Assembly: GCF_000717055.1 (NCBI RefSeq)
Contig: NZ_JNXI01000015.1
Location: forward strand, 248,001-312,000
Direction of reading: 5' to 3'
DNA from: Streptomyces iakyrus
GTDB taxonomy: Bacteria > Actinomycetota > Actinomycetes > Streptomycetales > Streptomycetaceae
Length of the DNA stretch: 64,000 bases
The translations under genes were made by a program, and so were the position numbers. Shown here in pieces: positions 16,635 through 26,108 of this stretch (the first letter of the stretch is position 1; the number at the start of each line of letters is the position of its first letter). The notes beneath the pieces were generated by a model. It saw only the letters and a list, made by a program, of their open reading frames with translations, did not search any database and was not told the DNA's origin.

Positions 16635-17351
16635 ATGCGCGTCGAAATCTGGAGCGACATCGCCTGCCCCTGGTGCTACGTGGGCAAGGCCCGCTTCGAG
16701 AAGGCGCTGCGGGACTTCCCGCACCGCGACGACGTCGAGGTGGTGCACCGCTCCTTCGAGCTGGACCCGGGCCGCGCCAAGGGCGACGTCCAGCCCGTGA
16801 TCACGATGCTCACCAAGAAGTACGGGATGAGCCCCGCGCAGGCCGAGGCCGGCGAGGACAACCTGGGCGCCCAGGCCGCCGCGGAGGGCCTCGACTACCG
16901 CACCCGGGGCCGCGACCACGGCAGCACCTTCGACATGCACCGCCTGCTGCACTTCGCCAAGGGGCAGGGCCGCCAGGAGCAGCTGCTCGACCTGCTGTAC
17001 CGGGCCAACTTCGCCGAGGAGCGCTCCGTCTTCGACGACGACGAGCGGCTCGTGGAGCTCGCCGTCGCGGCCGGACTGGAGGCGGCGGCCGTCCGTGCGG
17101 TGCTCGCCGACGCGGAGGCCCACGCCGACGACGTGCGTGCCGACGAGCGGGAGGCCGCGCAGCTCGGCGCGAGCGGTGTGCCGTTCTTCGTGCTCGACCG
17201 CAAGTACGGCGTCTCCGGCGCCCAGCCCGCCGAGGTCTTCGCCCGGGCCCTGACCCAGGCGTACGGCGAGCGCCCGCCCCTGGAGATCGTCGACGGCGGC
17301 GAGGACGCGGACGCCTGCGGCCCGGACGGCTGCGCCGTGCCCCAGCGCTGA
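16635..17351 (+). CDS. DsbA-family oxidoreductase, FrnE-like
   Basis: The ATG at 16635 follows GGAGAGAA and gives 238 residues. The N-terminus MRVEIWSDIACPWCYVGK places the thioredoxin-type C11-P-W-C14 motif right after the first strand, with no signal peptide, as in cytosolic FrnE/2-hydroxychromene-2-carboxylate isomerase-like proteins. The cis-Pro loop is GASGVPFFVLD. A second Cys pair near the end (DACGPDGCAVP) may be redox active or metal binding. FrnE-like proteins act as disulfide isomerases in stress or as polyketide tailoring enzymes; a thiol-redox role is more likely in this context. Confidence 0.88.
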   Translation: MRVEIWSDIACPWCYVGKARFEKALRDFPHRDDVEVVHRSFELDPGRAKGDVQPVITMLTKKYGMSPAQAEAGEDNLGAQAAAEGLDYRTRGRDHGSTFDMHRLLHFAKGQGRQEQLLDLLYRANFAEERSVFDDDERLVELAVAAGLEAAAVRAVLADAEAHADDVRADEREAAQLGASGVPFFVLDRKYGVSGAQPAEVFARALTQAYGERPPLEIVDGGEDADACGPDGCAVPQR

Positions 17352-17447
17352 AACGCCCAGCTCGGAGCGCATCCATAAGCGCTCCTTAGCTGCATCACGC
17401 AGAAATCGGCAATGGACGGGGAGATCCCGGGGACGCAGAGTGGTCCC

Positions 17448-18500
17448 ATGGAGACCTTCGAGAACCTCGTCCGTGCCGAGTTCACCCCGAAGCACACCTA
17501 CCTCAACACCGCGAGCAACGGGCTGCTGCCCGCCCGTACCGTCACCGCCGTGCAGCAGGCGGTGCGGATGCGCGCAGAGGGCACGCCTCTGGGTCCCCTC
17601 TACGAGGACGTGGAGGCCACCCGCGCGTCCTTCGCCCGGCTGGCCGGCGTCCCGGCCGAGCGCGTCGCGACCGGGGCCTCGGTCGCCGAGTACGGTGCGC
17701 TGATCGCCGCCTCGCTGCCCGCCGGCGCCGAAGTCCTCACGGCGGAGGGCGACTTCGCGTCCCTGGTGAACCCGTTCCATGTGCGCGGCGACCTCAAGGT
17801 GCGGGCCGTCCCCCTGGAGCGGCTCGCCGAGTCGGTCCGCCCCGGCACCGCGCTCGTCGCGGTCAGCGCCGCGCAGTCCGCCGACGGCCGCCTCGCCGAC
17901 CTGCCCGCCGTGCGGGCCGCGGCCCGGGCCCACGGTGCCCGCACCTACGTCGACGCCTCGCAGTCGGCCGGCTGGCTGCCGATGGAGGCCGGCGCCGACG
18001 ACTTCGTCGCCGCCGTCGGCTTCAAGTGGCTCATGGGCCCGCACGGGGCCGCGTTCTTCGTCGCCCCGCAGGACTTCGGCGGACTCACACCGCTGCTCGC
18101 CGGCTGGGTCGCCGGTGAGGTCCCCTGGGACAGCTGCTACGGACCGGTCGAGGAACCCGCCCACTCCGCGCGGCGGTTCGACATCAGCCCGTCCCTCTTC
18201 ACCTACGCGGGGCTGCGCGCCTCACTGGAGCTGCTGGAGGAGATCGGCGTCGACGTCGTGCACGCCCATGACGTCGGCCTCGCGGACCGCTTCCGCGCCG
18301 GGCTCGCCGGGCTGGGCCGGGAGCCCGTGTCCGCACCGGGTTCGGCGATCGTGTCGGTGCCGGGGCTCGGCCACCGGCAGGGCGAACTGAGCCGGGCGGG
18401 CATCGAGGTCTCGAACCGGGCCGGGAACCTGCGGGCCGCGTTCCACCTCTACAACACGCCCGCGGACGTGGACCGGCTGCTGGAGGTCCTGGCGGCATGA
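17448..18500 (+). CDS. PLP-dependent class V aminotransferase (cysteine desulfurase-like fold)
   Basis: The 350-residue protein has class V features: N-terminal YLNTASNGLLP, the cofactor aspartate in TYVDASQSAGW (D169) and the Schiff-base lysine K193 in VGFKWLMGPHG. It lacks the flexible-loop catalytic Cys region expected of a true NifS/SufS, so desulfurase activity is doubtful. Members close to this type are often annotated simply as aminotransferases. A start at 17412 is also in frame; 17448 was chosen because the protein alignment pattern begins there, but neither has a strong ribosome binding site. Confidence 0.78.
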   Translation: METFENLVRAEFTPKHTYLNTASNGLLPARTVTAVQQAVRMRAEGTPLGPLYEDVEATRASFARLAGVPAERVATGASVAEYGALIAASLPAGAEVLTAEGDFASLVNPFHVRGDLKVRAVPLERLAESVRPGTALVAVSAAQSADGRLADLPAVRAAARAHGARTYVDASQSAGWLPMEAGADDFVAAVGFKWLMGPHGAAFFVAPQDFGGLTPLLAGWVAGEVPWDSCYGPVEEPAHSARRFDISPSLFTYAGLRASLELLEEIGVDVVHAHDVGLADRFRAGLAGLGREPVSAPGSAIVSVPGLGHRQGELSRAGIEVSNRAGNLRAAFHLYNTPADVDRLLEVLAA

Positions 18501-18505
18501 CAGAA

Positions 18506-18547
18506 CCGGGTGGGGCCTCCCGTCCCACACGAGGAGGCCCCACCCGG
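18506..18547. terminator. Bidirectional terminator between the aminotransferase gene and ectD
   Basis: CCGGGTGGGGCCTCC (18506-18520) pairs perfectly with GGAGGCCCCACCCGG (18533-18547), a 15-bp stem with a 12-nt loop, in the gap between two convergent genes. Confidence 0.88.
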
Positions 18548-18566
18548 CAGCTCTGTCACACAGCCG

Positions 18567-19481
18567 TCACTTCACCGGGGTGAAGTCCCGTGCTCCGATG
18601 AACTCCGGGCGGCGGATCGGGGCCGCGAAGGGTTCCACCGCCGTGTTCTCCACGCTGTTGAACACGATGAACACGTTGCTGCGCGGGAACGGCGTGATGT
18701 TGTCGCCGGAGCCGTGCATGGCGTTGCAGTCGAACCAGGTCGCCGACCCGGCCTTGCCGGTGAACAGCCTGATGCCGTGCTGCGTGGCCATCTGGGTCAG
18801 CGCCTCGTCGGACGGCGTGCCCGCGTCCTGCATCTGCAGCGACTTCTTGTAGTTGTCCTTCGGCGTCTCGCCCGCGCACCCGAGGAACGTCTTGTGCGAC
18901 CCCGGCATGATCATGAGACCGCCGTTGGTGTCGTAGTTCTCGGTCAGCGCGATCGAGACCGACACCGTGCGCATCCGCGGCAGACCGTCCTCCGCGTGCC
19001 ACGTCTCGAAGTCCGAGTGCCAGTAGAAACCACTCGCGCCGAACCCCGGCTTGACGTTGATCCGCGACTGGTGGACGTACACGTCCGAGCCGAGGATCTG
19101 CCGTGCCCGGCCGACGACCCGCTCGTCACTGACCAGTTTGGCGAACACCTCACTGATCCGGTGCACCTCGAAGACCGAACGGATCTCCTTGGACTGCGGC
19201 TCGACGATCGACCGCTCGTCGGCACGGATGTCCGGGTCGTTGACCAGCCGGTTCAGCTCGTTGCGGTAGACGGTGACCTCGTCGTCCGTGATCAGCTGAT
19301 CGATGGCGAGGAAGCCGTCGCGCTCGAAGGACAGCAGGTCGCCGGGCACGATCGGCCCGGGCGCGTCGGGCGCGCCCCAGACGACCGGGTCCTGCCGCGG
19401 GGTGGGCACCTCGGTGGCACCGCGGGTGGGGTAGAGGTCGGGGATACCGGCGGTGGTGGTCGTGTCGGTAGTGGCGGTCAT
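18567..19481 (-). CDS. ectD: Ectoine hydroxylase
   Basis: This 304-residue non-heme iron, 2-oxoglutarate-dependent dioxygenase converts ectoine to 5-hydroxyectoine. The iron ligands are H155 and D157 in FYWHSDFETWH and H256 in NAMHGSGDN, matching the family spacing; the 2-oxoglutarate arginine follows in PFPRSN. It is the last gene of the operon, starting 7 nt after ectC with its GAGGAGG site inside the end of ectC. The product protects against salt, heat and desiccation. Confidence 0.96.
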   Translation of the reverse strand: MTATTDTTTTAGIPDLYPTRGATEVPTPRQDPVVWGAPDAPGPIVPGDLLSFERDGFLAIDQLITDDEVTVYRNELNRLVNDPDIRADERSIVEPQSKEIRSVFEVHRISEVFAKLVSDERVVGRARQILGSDVYVHQSRINVKPGFGASGFYWHSDFETWHAEDGLPRMRTVSVSIALTENYDTNGGLMIMPGSHKTFLGCAGETPKDNYKKSLQMQDAGTPSDEALTQMATQHGIRLFTGKAGSATWFDCNAMHGSGDNITPFPRSNVFIVFNSVENTAVEPFAAPIRRPEFIGARDFTPVK

Positions 19482-19488
19482 GGAAACG

Positions 19489-19887
19489 TCACACCTCCTC
19501 GGTGAGCAGCGGGTAGACGCCGTTCTCGTCGTGGTCCTCCCGTCCGGTCACGGGCGGGTTGAACACGCAGAGGCAGCGGAAGTCCTGCTTGACCCGCAGC
19601 GTGTGCCTCTCGTGCCCGTCCAGGAGGTACATGGTGCCGGGCGTGATGGTGTGCTTCTGCCCGGTCTCGTGGTCGGTCAGCTCGGCCTCGCCCTCCACGC
19701 AGACGACGGCCTCGATGTGGTTCGCGTACCACATCGACGTCTCCGTACCCGCGTACAGGATGGTCTCGTGCAGGGAGAAGCCGACCTTCTCCTTGGCGAG
19801 GACGATGCGTTTGCTCTCCCACGTACCGGACGCCGCCTTCACGTGCCGGTCGGTACCTTCGATCTCCTTGAACGAACGGACAATCAC
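19489..19887 (-). CDS. ectC: Ectoine synthase
   Basis: The 132-residue cupin starts at a GTG ([11 protein letters not shown]) and closes the ring of N-gamma-acetyl-2,4-diaminobutyrate to form ectoine. The cupin barrel is visible in [19 protein letters not shown] and [16 protein letters not shown], with the expected iron-binding Glu, Tyr and His positions. Length matches the family. It is separated from ectB by 44 nt and sits directly before ectD. Confidence 0.96.
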   Translation of the reverse strand: MIVRSFKEIEGTDRHVKAASGTWESKRIVLAKEKVGFSLHETILYAGTETSMWYANHIEAVVCVEGEAELTDHETGQKHTITPGTMYLLDGHERHTLRVKQDFRCLCVFNPPVTGREDHDENGVYPLLTEEV

Positions 19888-19931
19888 GGTGCTGCGATGC
19901 CTCCTAGATGGGTGGTGCTCTCGGTGCTGTG

Positions 19932-21203
19932 TCAGGCGGTCTCTCGGACGGCGCGGGCCAGCGTGCTCAGGCCCTCGTCCAGCTCCTCGGGCGTGATGGT
20001 GAGCGCCGGGAGCAGCTTCACGACCTCGCTCTCCGGGCCGGACGTCTCGATGAGCAGTCCGAGCTCGAAGGCGCGCTTGGCGACCTTGCCGGCGCGGGCC
20101 TTGTCGTGGAACTCCATGCCCCACACCAGGCCGCGGCCCCGGTACTCCTTCACGTCGGCCAGGTTCTCCTCGGTGATGGAGATCAGCGCCTGCTCGACCT
20201 GCTCGCCGCGCTTGCGGGTCTGCTTCTCCATCGCGGAACCGTCGGCCCAGTAGGTCTCCAGGGCCGCGGTGGCCGTGACGAAGGCCGGGTTGTTGCCGCG
20301 GAAGGTGCCGTTGTGCTCGCCCGGCTCCCAGATGTCGAGCTCCGGCTTGAACAGGCACAGCGACATGGGCAGGCCGTAGCCGCTGATCGACTTGGAGACG
20401 GTGACGATGTCCGGCGTGATGCCCGCCTCCTCGAAGGAGAAGAAGGCGCCGGTACGGCCGCAGCCCATCTGGATGTCGTCGACGATCAGCAGCATGTCCT
20501 GCCGCTCGCACAGCTCGGACAGCGCGCGCAGCCACTCGGCCCGGGCCACGTTGATGCCGCCCTCACCCTGCACGGTCTCGACGATCACGGCGGCCGGCTT
20601 GTTGAGGCCCGAGCCCTGGTCCTCCAGGAGCCGCTCGAACCACAGGAAGTCCTCGACGGTGCCGTCGAAGTAGTTGTCGAACGGCATCGGCGTGCCGTGC
20701 ACCAGCGGGATGCCGGCGCCGGCCCGCTTGAACGCGTTGCCGGTCACGGCCAGCGAGCCCAGCGACATGCCGTGGAAGGCGTTGGTGAACGACACGATCG
20801 CCTCGCGTCCCTTCACCTTCCGCGCCAGCTTCAGCGCGGACTCCACGGCGTTGGTGCCGGTCGGGCCGGGGAACATGACCTTGTACGGCAGGTCACGCGG
20901 GCGCAGCAGCAGGTTCTGGAAGGCCTCCAGGAACGTGCGCTTGGCGGTGGTCGACATGTCGAGCCCGTGCGTGACGCCGTCGCGCTCCAGGTAGTCGATC
21001 AGCGCGCGTTTCAGGACCGGGTTGTTGTGCCCGTAGTTCAGTGACCCGGCTCCGGCGAAGAAGTCGAGGTACTCATGGCCGTCCTCGTCGTACATGCGGC
21101 TGCCCACCGCACGGTCGAAGACGGTGGGCCAGCCGCGGCAGTAGCTGCGCACCTCGGACTCGACGGTCTCGAAGACGCTCAGGTCGGGCTGGGTGATGGT
21201 CAC
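19932..21203 (-). CDS. ectB: Diaminobutyrate-2-oxoglutarate aminotransferase
   Basis: This 423-residue class III PLP enzyme converts aspartate semialdehyde and glutamate to L-2,4-diaminobutyrate, the entry step of ectoine synthesis. Landmarks are the substrate loop [15 protein letters not shown], the cofactor-binding [16 protein letters not shown], the aspartate in [15 protein letters not shown] and the PLP lysine in [11 protein letters not shown]. It lies 58 nt after ectA. Confidence 0.96.
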   Translation of the reverse strand: MTITQPDLSVFETVESEVRSYCRGWPTVFDRAVGSRMYDEDGHEYLDFFAGAGSLNYGHNNPVLKRALIDYLERDGVTHGLDMSTTAKRTFLEAFQNLLLRPRDLPYKVMFPGPTGTNAVESALKLARKVKGREAIVSFTNAFHGMSLGSLAVTGNAFKRAGAGIPLVHGTPMPFDNYFDGTVEDFLWFERLLEDQGSGLNKPAAVIVETVQGEGGINVARAEWLRALSELCERQDMLLIVDDIQMGCGRTGAFFSFEEAGITPDIVTVSKSISGYGLPMSLCLFKPELDIWEPGEHNGTFRGNNPAFVTATAALETYWADGSAMEKQTRKRGEQVEQALISITEENLADVKEYRGRGLVWGMEFHDKARAGKVAKRAFELGLLIETSGPESEVVKLLPALTITPEELDEGLSTLARAVRETA

Positions 21204-21261
21204 GACGAATCGCTCCTCGGTACGTGGGGGAAGTCTGCGGGAGTGGGTGGGGCGGGAAGTC

Positions 21262-21768
21262 TCAGTGGGGCAGGGGGCCGATGCGGTACAGCACCTCTGC
21301 GTCGTGCGGCCCGTCGGGGAACAGGTCCGTGTCGAACAGCACCTCGCGCTCCAGCCGCGCGCCGTGACGCTCGGCGAACGACGTGAACAGGCGCTCCGAG
21401 GCGGTGTTGCCCGGAGTGATGGTGGTCTCCACCGTCGTCACCTCCAGCTCGGCCGTGGTCCGTGCGACCAGGCCGTCGAGCAGCGCGGCGGCCAGTCCGC
21501 GCCCGCGGTGGGCCTCGTCCACCGCCACCTGCCAGACCAGCAGGGTGCGCGGGCTGTCCGGCCGCACGTACCCGGTGATGAAACCCATCGGCTCGCCCTG
21601 CTCGTCACGGGCGACGGCCGAGGTGGCGGCGAAGTCCCGGCACCACAGCAGATAGCTGTAGGACGAGTTCAGGTCGAGAACCTTCGAGTCCTTCGCCATC
21701 CGCCAGAGTGCGGCTCCGTCAGCCACCGTGGGGCGGTCGATTTGCGGATCTGCTTGTACGGCAGTCAT
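21262..21768 (-). CDS. ectA: L-2,4-diaminobutyrate N-acetyltransferase
   Basis: This 168-residue GNAT enzyme acetylates diaminobutyrate on the gamma nitrogen. The N-terminal WRMAKDSKVLDLNSSYSYLLWCRDF is the EctA signature, and VDEAHRGRGLAAALLDGL is the acetyl-CoA loop. The ATG at 21768 fits the family length; the frame stays open to 21921, but that region is AT-richer and looks like promoter. It is the first gene of ectABCD. Confidence 0.95.
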   Translation of the reverse strand: MTAVQADPQIDRPTVADGAALWRMAKDSKVLDLNSSYSYLLWCRDFAATSAVARDEQGEPMGFITGYVRPDSPRTLLVWQVAVDEAHRGRGLAAALLDGLVARTTAELEVTTVETTITPGNTASERLFTSFAERHGARLEREVLFDTDLFPDGPHDAEVLYRIGPLPH

Positions 21769-22108
21769 GGAAATCGAACTTACCCAGCTAAATTCAAAAT
21801 TGCATCGCCGATGGGGGTTACATATGAACCCTGCCTGTGTTATCACGCGAGCGCGAAGGTTCACGTCCAGAGGTGTCGATATGCCCGGTTTTGCCTGGTA
21901 ATTACCGGGCAAAACGGTCACAGTGTGTAACGCGTCACAGCCGTGCAGGCCTCGCGGAGGGTGTCAGAATTTCCCCTCCGAGTGTCCTCAAAATCTGCGC
22001 GTTTAGGCTCTGGGAAAGCGGGCAGAAGAAGATGGGAAGCCGTTCTTGAAAGAATTCAGTAATTGTGTGCCAGCTTACATGTGAGATAGCGCGGAAAGCA
22101 CGTGGAAT
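21769..22108 (-). promoter_or_regulatory. ect operon upstream region with a large inverted repeat
   Basis: This 340-nt stretch between the DinB-like gene and ectA is clearly AT-richer than its surroundings and holds no convincing gene. A near-perfect inverted repeat spans 21885-21917: arms CCGGTTTTGCC and GGCAAAACGG around the perfect palindrome GGTAATTACC (21897-21906). A second, imperfect palindrome centred on ACGCGT lies near 21932. TATGTA-like hexamers occur nearer ectA, but no promoter can be fixed by eye. Osmotic or heat control probably acts here. Confidence 0.55.
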
Positions 22109-22645
22109 TCAGGCCCCGGTCACTCCGTCGATGCGTTCCCGCAGGAGATCGGCGTGACCGTTGTGCCGCGCGTACTCCTCGATCATGTGGATGAGCACCC
22201 AGCGCAGACTGACCTCCATGCCGGGCACCGGCCCCTCGGCGACCCGCCCGATGTGGTCCAGCGGCAGCCCGGCGCACAGCTCCCGCCCCCGCGCGATCTC
22301 CCGCCGCCAGATCCCGAGCGCCTCGTCGAGCCCGCGCGCCGGATCGAGCGCGTAGCCGGTCGCGTCCTCGAACACGGGCGCCACGGCCACCCCGCCGGCC
22401 ACCCGCTGGAACCAGTTCCGCTCGACTTCCGCGAGGTGCTGCACCAGCCCGAGCAGGGTCAGCGACGACGGTTCGGCCGCCGCGATCCGCACCTGCGCGT
22501 CGTCCAGACCGGCGCACTTCAACTCCAGCGTGGCCCGGTGGAAGTCCAGCCAGCTCTCCAGCATGGCGCGCTCGTCACCGGTCAGATGCGGGACGGGGCG
22601 GCCGTCGGGAAGGGTCGCGGAAGCTTCGGCGCGTGTGTCGGTCAT
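22109..22645 (-). CDS. DinB-family / DUF664 protein
   Basis: The 178-residue protein has the DinB four-helix-bundle pattern with three spaced histidines expected to bind a divalent metal: [20 protein letters not shown] and [17 protein letters not shown]. The family includes mycothiol- and bacillithiol-dependent enzymes, and actinobacterial members of this length are often mycothiol-dependent transferases. The precise reaction is not readable. Confidence 0.85.
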   Translation of the reverse strand: MTDTRAEASATLPDGRPVPHLTGDERAMLESWLDFHRATLELKCAGLDDAQVRIAAAEPSSLTLLGLVQHLAEVERNWFQRVAGGVAVAPVFEDATGYALDPARGLDEALGIWRREIARGRELCAGLPLDHIGRVAEGPVPGMEVSLRWVLIHMIEEYARHNGHADLLRERIDGVTGA

Positions 22646-22699
22646 GCCCGGAGCATGGCATGCGTCACTGACATCGCGCCCTGCCTCAGCCGGCGACCA

Positions 22700-23803
22700 C
22701 TACCGCCTCCACGCCCCCTCGACGGCCCGCAGCGCCGCCGCCACATCCACCGTCAGCCCCTGCTCGGACAGCGCCACGCCCAGCGCCGCCAGACTCGCGC
22801 GCACGGCCCCGGGCGTCGCCTCCGCGCCGTAGTGGTTGACCCGGATCATCTCCTTGGCCAGCGCCCCCCCGCCCGCGGCCAGCGGCACGGCCGGGTCCGC
22901 CGCCAGCGCCCGCCGGACCAGCTCCGACGCCACCAGCCCGGACGGGGCCCGCAGCGTCGTGGCCACGGGCGCCGCGTCCCGGGCCTCGTACACGTACGGC
23001 TCCAGGCCGCCGCCGAGCGCGACCGCACCGGCCCGGGTCGCCGCCGCGGCGGACGCGTGCCGGGCCATCACGGCGTCCGGGCCGGCCGCCTCGATCCGCT
23101 CCACGCAGGCCTCCAGCGCCAGCATCTCCAGCTGCGCGGGCGCGTGCAGCAGCGCCTTGCGGCCGCCGTCGATCCACCGCTCCTTCCAGTCCAGGAGCGA
23201 CAGATACGACCGGCGCGGGGCCTGCGGGTTGGCGGCCATCCGCGCCCAGGCCCGCTCGCTCACCGACACCGCCGACACCCCGGCCGGACCGCCCATCGCC
23301 TTCTGCGCACCGATCACGCACAGGTCCACGCCCCAGGCGTCCGGCAGCACCGGTTCGGCCCCGATGGACGCCACGGCGTCCAGGTAGAACAGCGCCCCGT
23401 GCGCCCGCACGACCTCGCCGATCTCCGCCACCGGGTTGGTGTTGCCGGTCGCCGCCTCCGCGTGCACCAGCGACACGAAGTCGATCTCCGGGTGTTCGGC
23501 GAAGGCCTGCCGGATCTCCTCGGCCGTCACCGCCGTGTGGAAGGGCACCGCCAGGTCGATCACCGAGGCGCCGCAGTCCCGCAGCCAGTCGCCGAAGGTC
23601 TGCCCGTACGGCCCCGTGATGACGTTCAGCGCCGTCGTGCCCGGACCGGCCGCGGCGCGGATCGCGCCCTCCAGCGGCAGCAGCGCCTCGCCCTGCATGA
23701 TCACGACGTCCTGCTCGGTGCTCAGCAGCCGCGCCACACGGTCCTCGATCGCGGCGAAGCGGTCCGCGCCGAGCGGGGCCAGGTCCAGAAACGGATGCGT
23801 CAC
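22700..23803 (-). CDS. PLP-dependent class V aminotransferase (alanine-glyoxylate / serine-pyruvate type)
   Basis: The chosen GTG at 23803 has GAAGAGAG just upstream and gives 367 residues; an in-frame GTG at 23824 would add seven residues but lacks a site. Features are the N-terminal phosphate loop MQGEALLPLEGAI, LYLDAVASIGAEPV with the cofactor aspartate and the Schiff-base lysine in VIGAQKAMGGPAGVS. This is the pattern of AGT/SPT aminotransferases. It is the second class V enzyme in the window and is not close in sequence to the first. The physiological substrate is unknown. Confidence 0.8.
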   Translation of the reverse strand: MTHPFLDLAPLGADRFAAIEDRVARLLSTEQDVVIMQGEALLPLEGAIRAAAGPGTTALNVITGPYGQTFGDWLRDCGASVIDLAVPFHTAVTAEEIRQAFAEHPEIDFVSLVHAEAATGNTNPVAEIGEVVRAHGALFYLDAVASIGAEPVLPDAWGVDLCVIGAQKAMGGPAGVSAVSVSERAWARMAANPQAPRRSYLSLLDWKERWIDGGRKALLHAPAQLEMLALEACVERIEAAGPDAVMARHASAAAATRAGAVALGGGLEPYVYEARDAAPVATTLRAPSGLVASELVRRALAADPAVPLAAGGGALAKEMIRVNHYGAEATPGAVRASLAALGVALSEQGLTVDVAAALRAVEGAWRR

Positions 23804-23934
23804 GGTGGGGCTCTCTTCACTCACAGGTTCGATCGCATCGAGGGTAACCGGCGCCCCTCTCGCCCCCGTGCGGCACGTCCCCCGGACACCGGCCCCCTTC
23901 GAGGCCGGGCGGCCGGCTCACTAAGGTGCGGTGC

Positions 23935-25026
23935 ATGAGCGATCGCACGGTGCTGCACGTGAAGGGGCGGGTGCTCGTCGGGCCCGAGGACGTCCGGGAC
24001 GAGCTGTGGATGGTCGACGGCCGCATCTCCTACGACCGTCCCGCCGGCGCCCGCGACGTCCGCACGGTGGTCGGCTGGGCCCTGCCCGGCCTCGTCGACG
24101 CGCACTGCCACGTCGGACTCGACCGGCACGGACCGGTCGCCGAGGACGTCGCGGAGAAGCAGGCCCTGACCGACCGGGACGCGGGCACCCTCCTCATCCG
24201 CGACGCCGGCTCGCCCTCCGACACCCGCTGGATCGACGACCGCCGGGATCTGCCGAAGATCATCCGCGCCGGGCGGCACATCGCCCGCACCCGCCGCTAC
24301 ATCCGCAACTACGCCTGGGAGATCGAGCCGGAGGACCTGGTCGCCTACGTCGCCCAGGAGGCCCGGCGCGGGGACGGCTGGGTCAAGCTGGTCGGCGACT
24401 GGATCGACCGCGACCTCGGCGACCTTTCGGCCTGCTGGCCCCGCGGGGCCGTCGAGGCGGCCATCGCCGAGGCCCACCGCCTGGGCGCGCGGGTGACCGC
24501 GCACTGCTTCGCGGAGGACTCCCTCAGGGACCTCGTCGAGGCGGGCATCGACTGCATCGAACACGCGACGGGCCTGACCGAGGACCTCGTCCCGCTGTTC
24601 GCCGCACGCGGTGTCGCGATCGTCCCGACCCTGGTCAACATCGCGACGTTCCCGCAGCTCGCGGACGGCGGCGAGAGCAAGTTCCCCCGCTGGTCGGCCC
24701 ATATGCGCAGGCTCCACCAACGCCGCTACGACACCGTCCGGAACGCCTACGACGCCGGCATCCCGGTCTTCGTCGGCACCGACGCCGGCGGCAGCCTCGC
24801 ACACGGCCTGGCCGCGGCCGAGGTCGGCGAACTCGTCACCGCCGGCATCCCGCCGGTCGAGGCGCTCGCCGCGGGCACCTGGGCGGCCCGCTCCTGGCTC
24901 GGCCGGCCCGGCCTGGACGAGGGCGCCCCGGCCGACCTCGTCGTCTACGACGAGGACCCGCGGGCCGACGTACGGGTGCTGGCGTCGCCGCGCCGCGTGG
25001 TGCTGAACGGGCGCGTGGTCGGGTAG
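23935..25026 (+). CDS. Amidohydrolase-superfamily metal-dependent hydrolase
   Basis: The 363-residue protein starts at an ATG with AAGGTG upstream. It shows the TIM-barrel amidohydrolase metal sites: GLVDAHCHVGLD after strand 1, a lysine in DGWVKLVGDW, histidines in RVTAHCF and IEHATGL, and the strand-8 aspartate in FVGTDAGG. The C-terminal DLVVYDEDPRADV is the usual beta-sandwich end. It resembles the imidazolonepropionase/prolidase-like group, but substrate calls in this family are unreliable. It is divergent from the aminotransferase gene. Confidence 0.82.
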   Translation: MSDRTVLHVKGRVLVGPEDVRDELWMVDGRISYDRPAGARDVRTVVGWALPGLVDAHCHVGLDRHGPVAEDVAEKQALTDRDAGTLLIRDAGSPSDTRWIDDRRDLPKIIRAGRHIARTRRYIRNYAWEIEPEDLVAYVAQEARRGDGWVKLVGDWIDRDLGDLSACWPRGAVEAAIAEAHRLGARVTAHCFAEDSLRDLVEAGIDCIEHATGLTEDLVPLFAARGVAIVPTLVNIATFPQLADGGESKFPRWSAHMRRLHQRRYDTVRNAYDAGIPVFVGTDAGGSLAHGLAAAEVGELVTAGIPPVEALAAGTWAARSWLGRPGLDEGAPADLVVYDEDPRADVRVLASPRRVVLNGRVVG

Positions 25027-25183
25027 CCGCGGGGGTGACGGCGGGGAACGCCTGTGCCGGGGGATTCGAATGGATCCTCGGTCCCGCCACGTTGGAGTGA
25101 AGCGATGTCAGATCGCTGACGCCGTAAGGGCGGTGCGGCGATTCTTTCCGGGTCCCGAGCCTGTCTCCCCTGGAGTCCCCACC

Positions 25184-26095
25184 GTGAACAGCCCTTCCTT
25201 CCGCATGCCCGCACGCCGGCTGGCGACCGTCGCGATCGCCACGGTCCTCGCCGCCGGCCCCGTGGTGCTGACCGGCGTGAGCCCGGCGCACGCCACCGGC
25301 GACCACGGCCGCGCGAGCGCCGTCGTCCTGCGCACCGGCCTGGACGTCTCCCTGCTGAACAAGTCGGTGAACGTCCCCCTCGCCGTCTCCCTCAACGACG
25401 TCCAGGCCCCGCGCAGCGCCGACAAGACCACGCTGACGGCCACCCTCGACGCGGTGGACGGCGGCCGGCCCTTCAGCGTGCTGCGTGCGGAGGCGGCCGA
25501 GGCGAGAGCCACGGCGACCGTCACGAAGGCCGAGGGGGTCACCACCCTGGCGAAGGCCCGCCTCCACGTCCCCGGTCTGCCGCTGCTGTCCCTGATCGAG
25601 GTCGAGCAGGTCACGGCCAGGGCCACTTGCGAGGTGGGGAGGAAGCCGTTCGCCACGACCGGCCTGCCCGGCTCGGTGACCGTGCTCGGCAAGCGTGTCG
25701 CGCTGACCGCCGACGGGCCGACGGATGTCAGGGTGCCGGGCGTCGGCGAGGTGCGCCTGGACCTCTCCCGCACGCGGACCACAGCCCGGACGGCCGCCGC
25801 CACCGCCCTCGAACTCAAGGTGTCCGTCAACCCGGCGAAGCTGAACGTCGCCGAGGTCGACGGCACCGTCACCCTGGCCGAGGCGACGTGCAGGACCCCC
25901 CGGCCCGAGGCCGCCGCACAACCCCCGGTGGAGCCGTCCGCCCCGCCCGCCGATGTCCGACCGCAGGGAGCACCCGCCGAGTCCGGCCTGGCCGCGACGG
26001 GCGGCAGTTCGACCACGCCGTACGTGATGGGCGCCGCCGTCGTCCTGCTCGCGGCGGGCGGGGGAGCGGTGGCCCTGGCCCGCCGCAGGGGCTGA
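25184..26095 (+). CDS. Sortase-anchored wall protein, SCO1860 family (LAxTG motif)
   Basis: The GTG at 25184 has GGAG at 25172-25175 and gives 303 residues. An Arg-containing signal peptide ends near AHA (about 36). The mature part is beta-rich with two Cys (TCEVGR, TCRTP), followed by a Pro-rich linker and a sorting signal: LAATG, a hydrophobic helix (YVMGAAVVLLAAGGG) and ARRRG. LAxTG is the motif used by Streptomyces class E sortases, which also anchor long chaplins. The function of the exposed domain is unknown. An inverted repeat AGCGA-N7-TCGCT (25101-25117) lies in the upstream gap. Confidence 0.82.
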   Translation: MNSPSFRMPARRLATVAIATVLAAGPVVLTGVSPAHATGDHGRASAVVLRTGLDVSLLNKSVNVPLAVSLNDVQAPRSADKTTLTATLDAVDGGRPFSVLRAEAAEARATATVTKAEGVTTLAKARLHVPGLPLLSLIEVEQVTARATCEVGRKPFATTGLPGSVTVLGKRVALTADGPTDVRVPGVGEVRLDLSRTRTTARTAAATALELKVSVNPAKLNVAEVDGTVTLAEATCRTPRPEAAAQPPVEPSAPPADVRPQGAPAESGLAATGGSSTTPYVMGAAVVLLAAGGGAVALARRRG

Positions 26096-26108
26096 TCCCG
26101 CCCGGCCC

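Noticed and set aside
17448..18500. Calling the first class V aminotransferase a cysteine desulfurase
   Set aside because: The PLP lysine is present, but the catalytic cysteine loop is not evident and no iron-sulfur assembly genes are nearby.
21769..21921. N-terminal extension of EctA
   Set aside because: The frame is open, but known EctA proteins begin at the later Met and the extension has promoter-like AT content and an inverted repeat.
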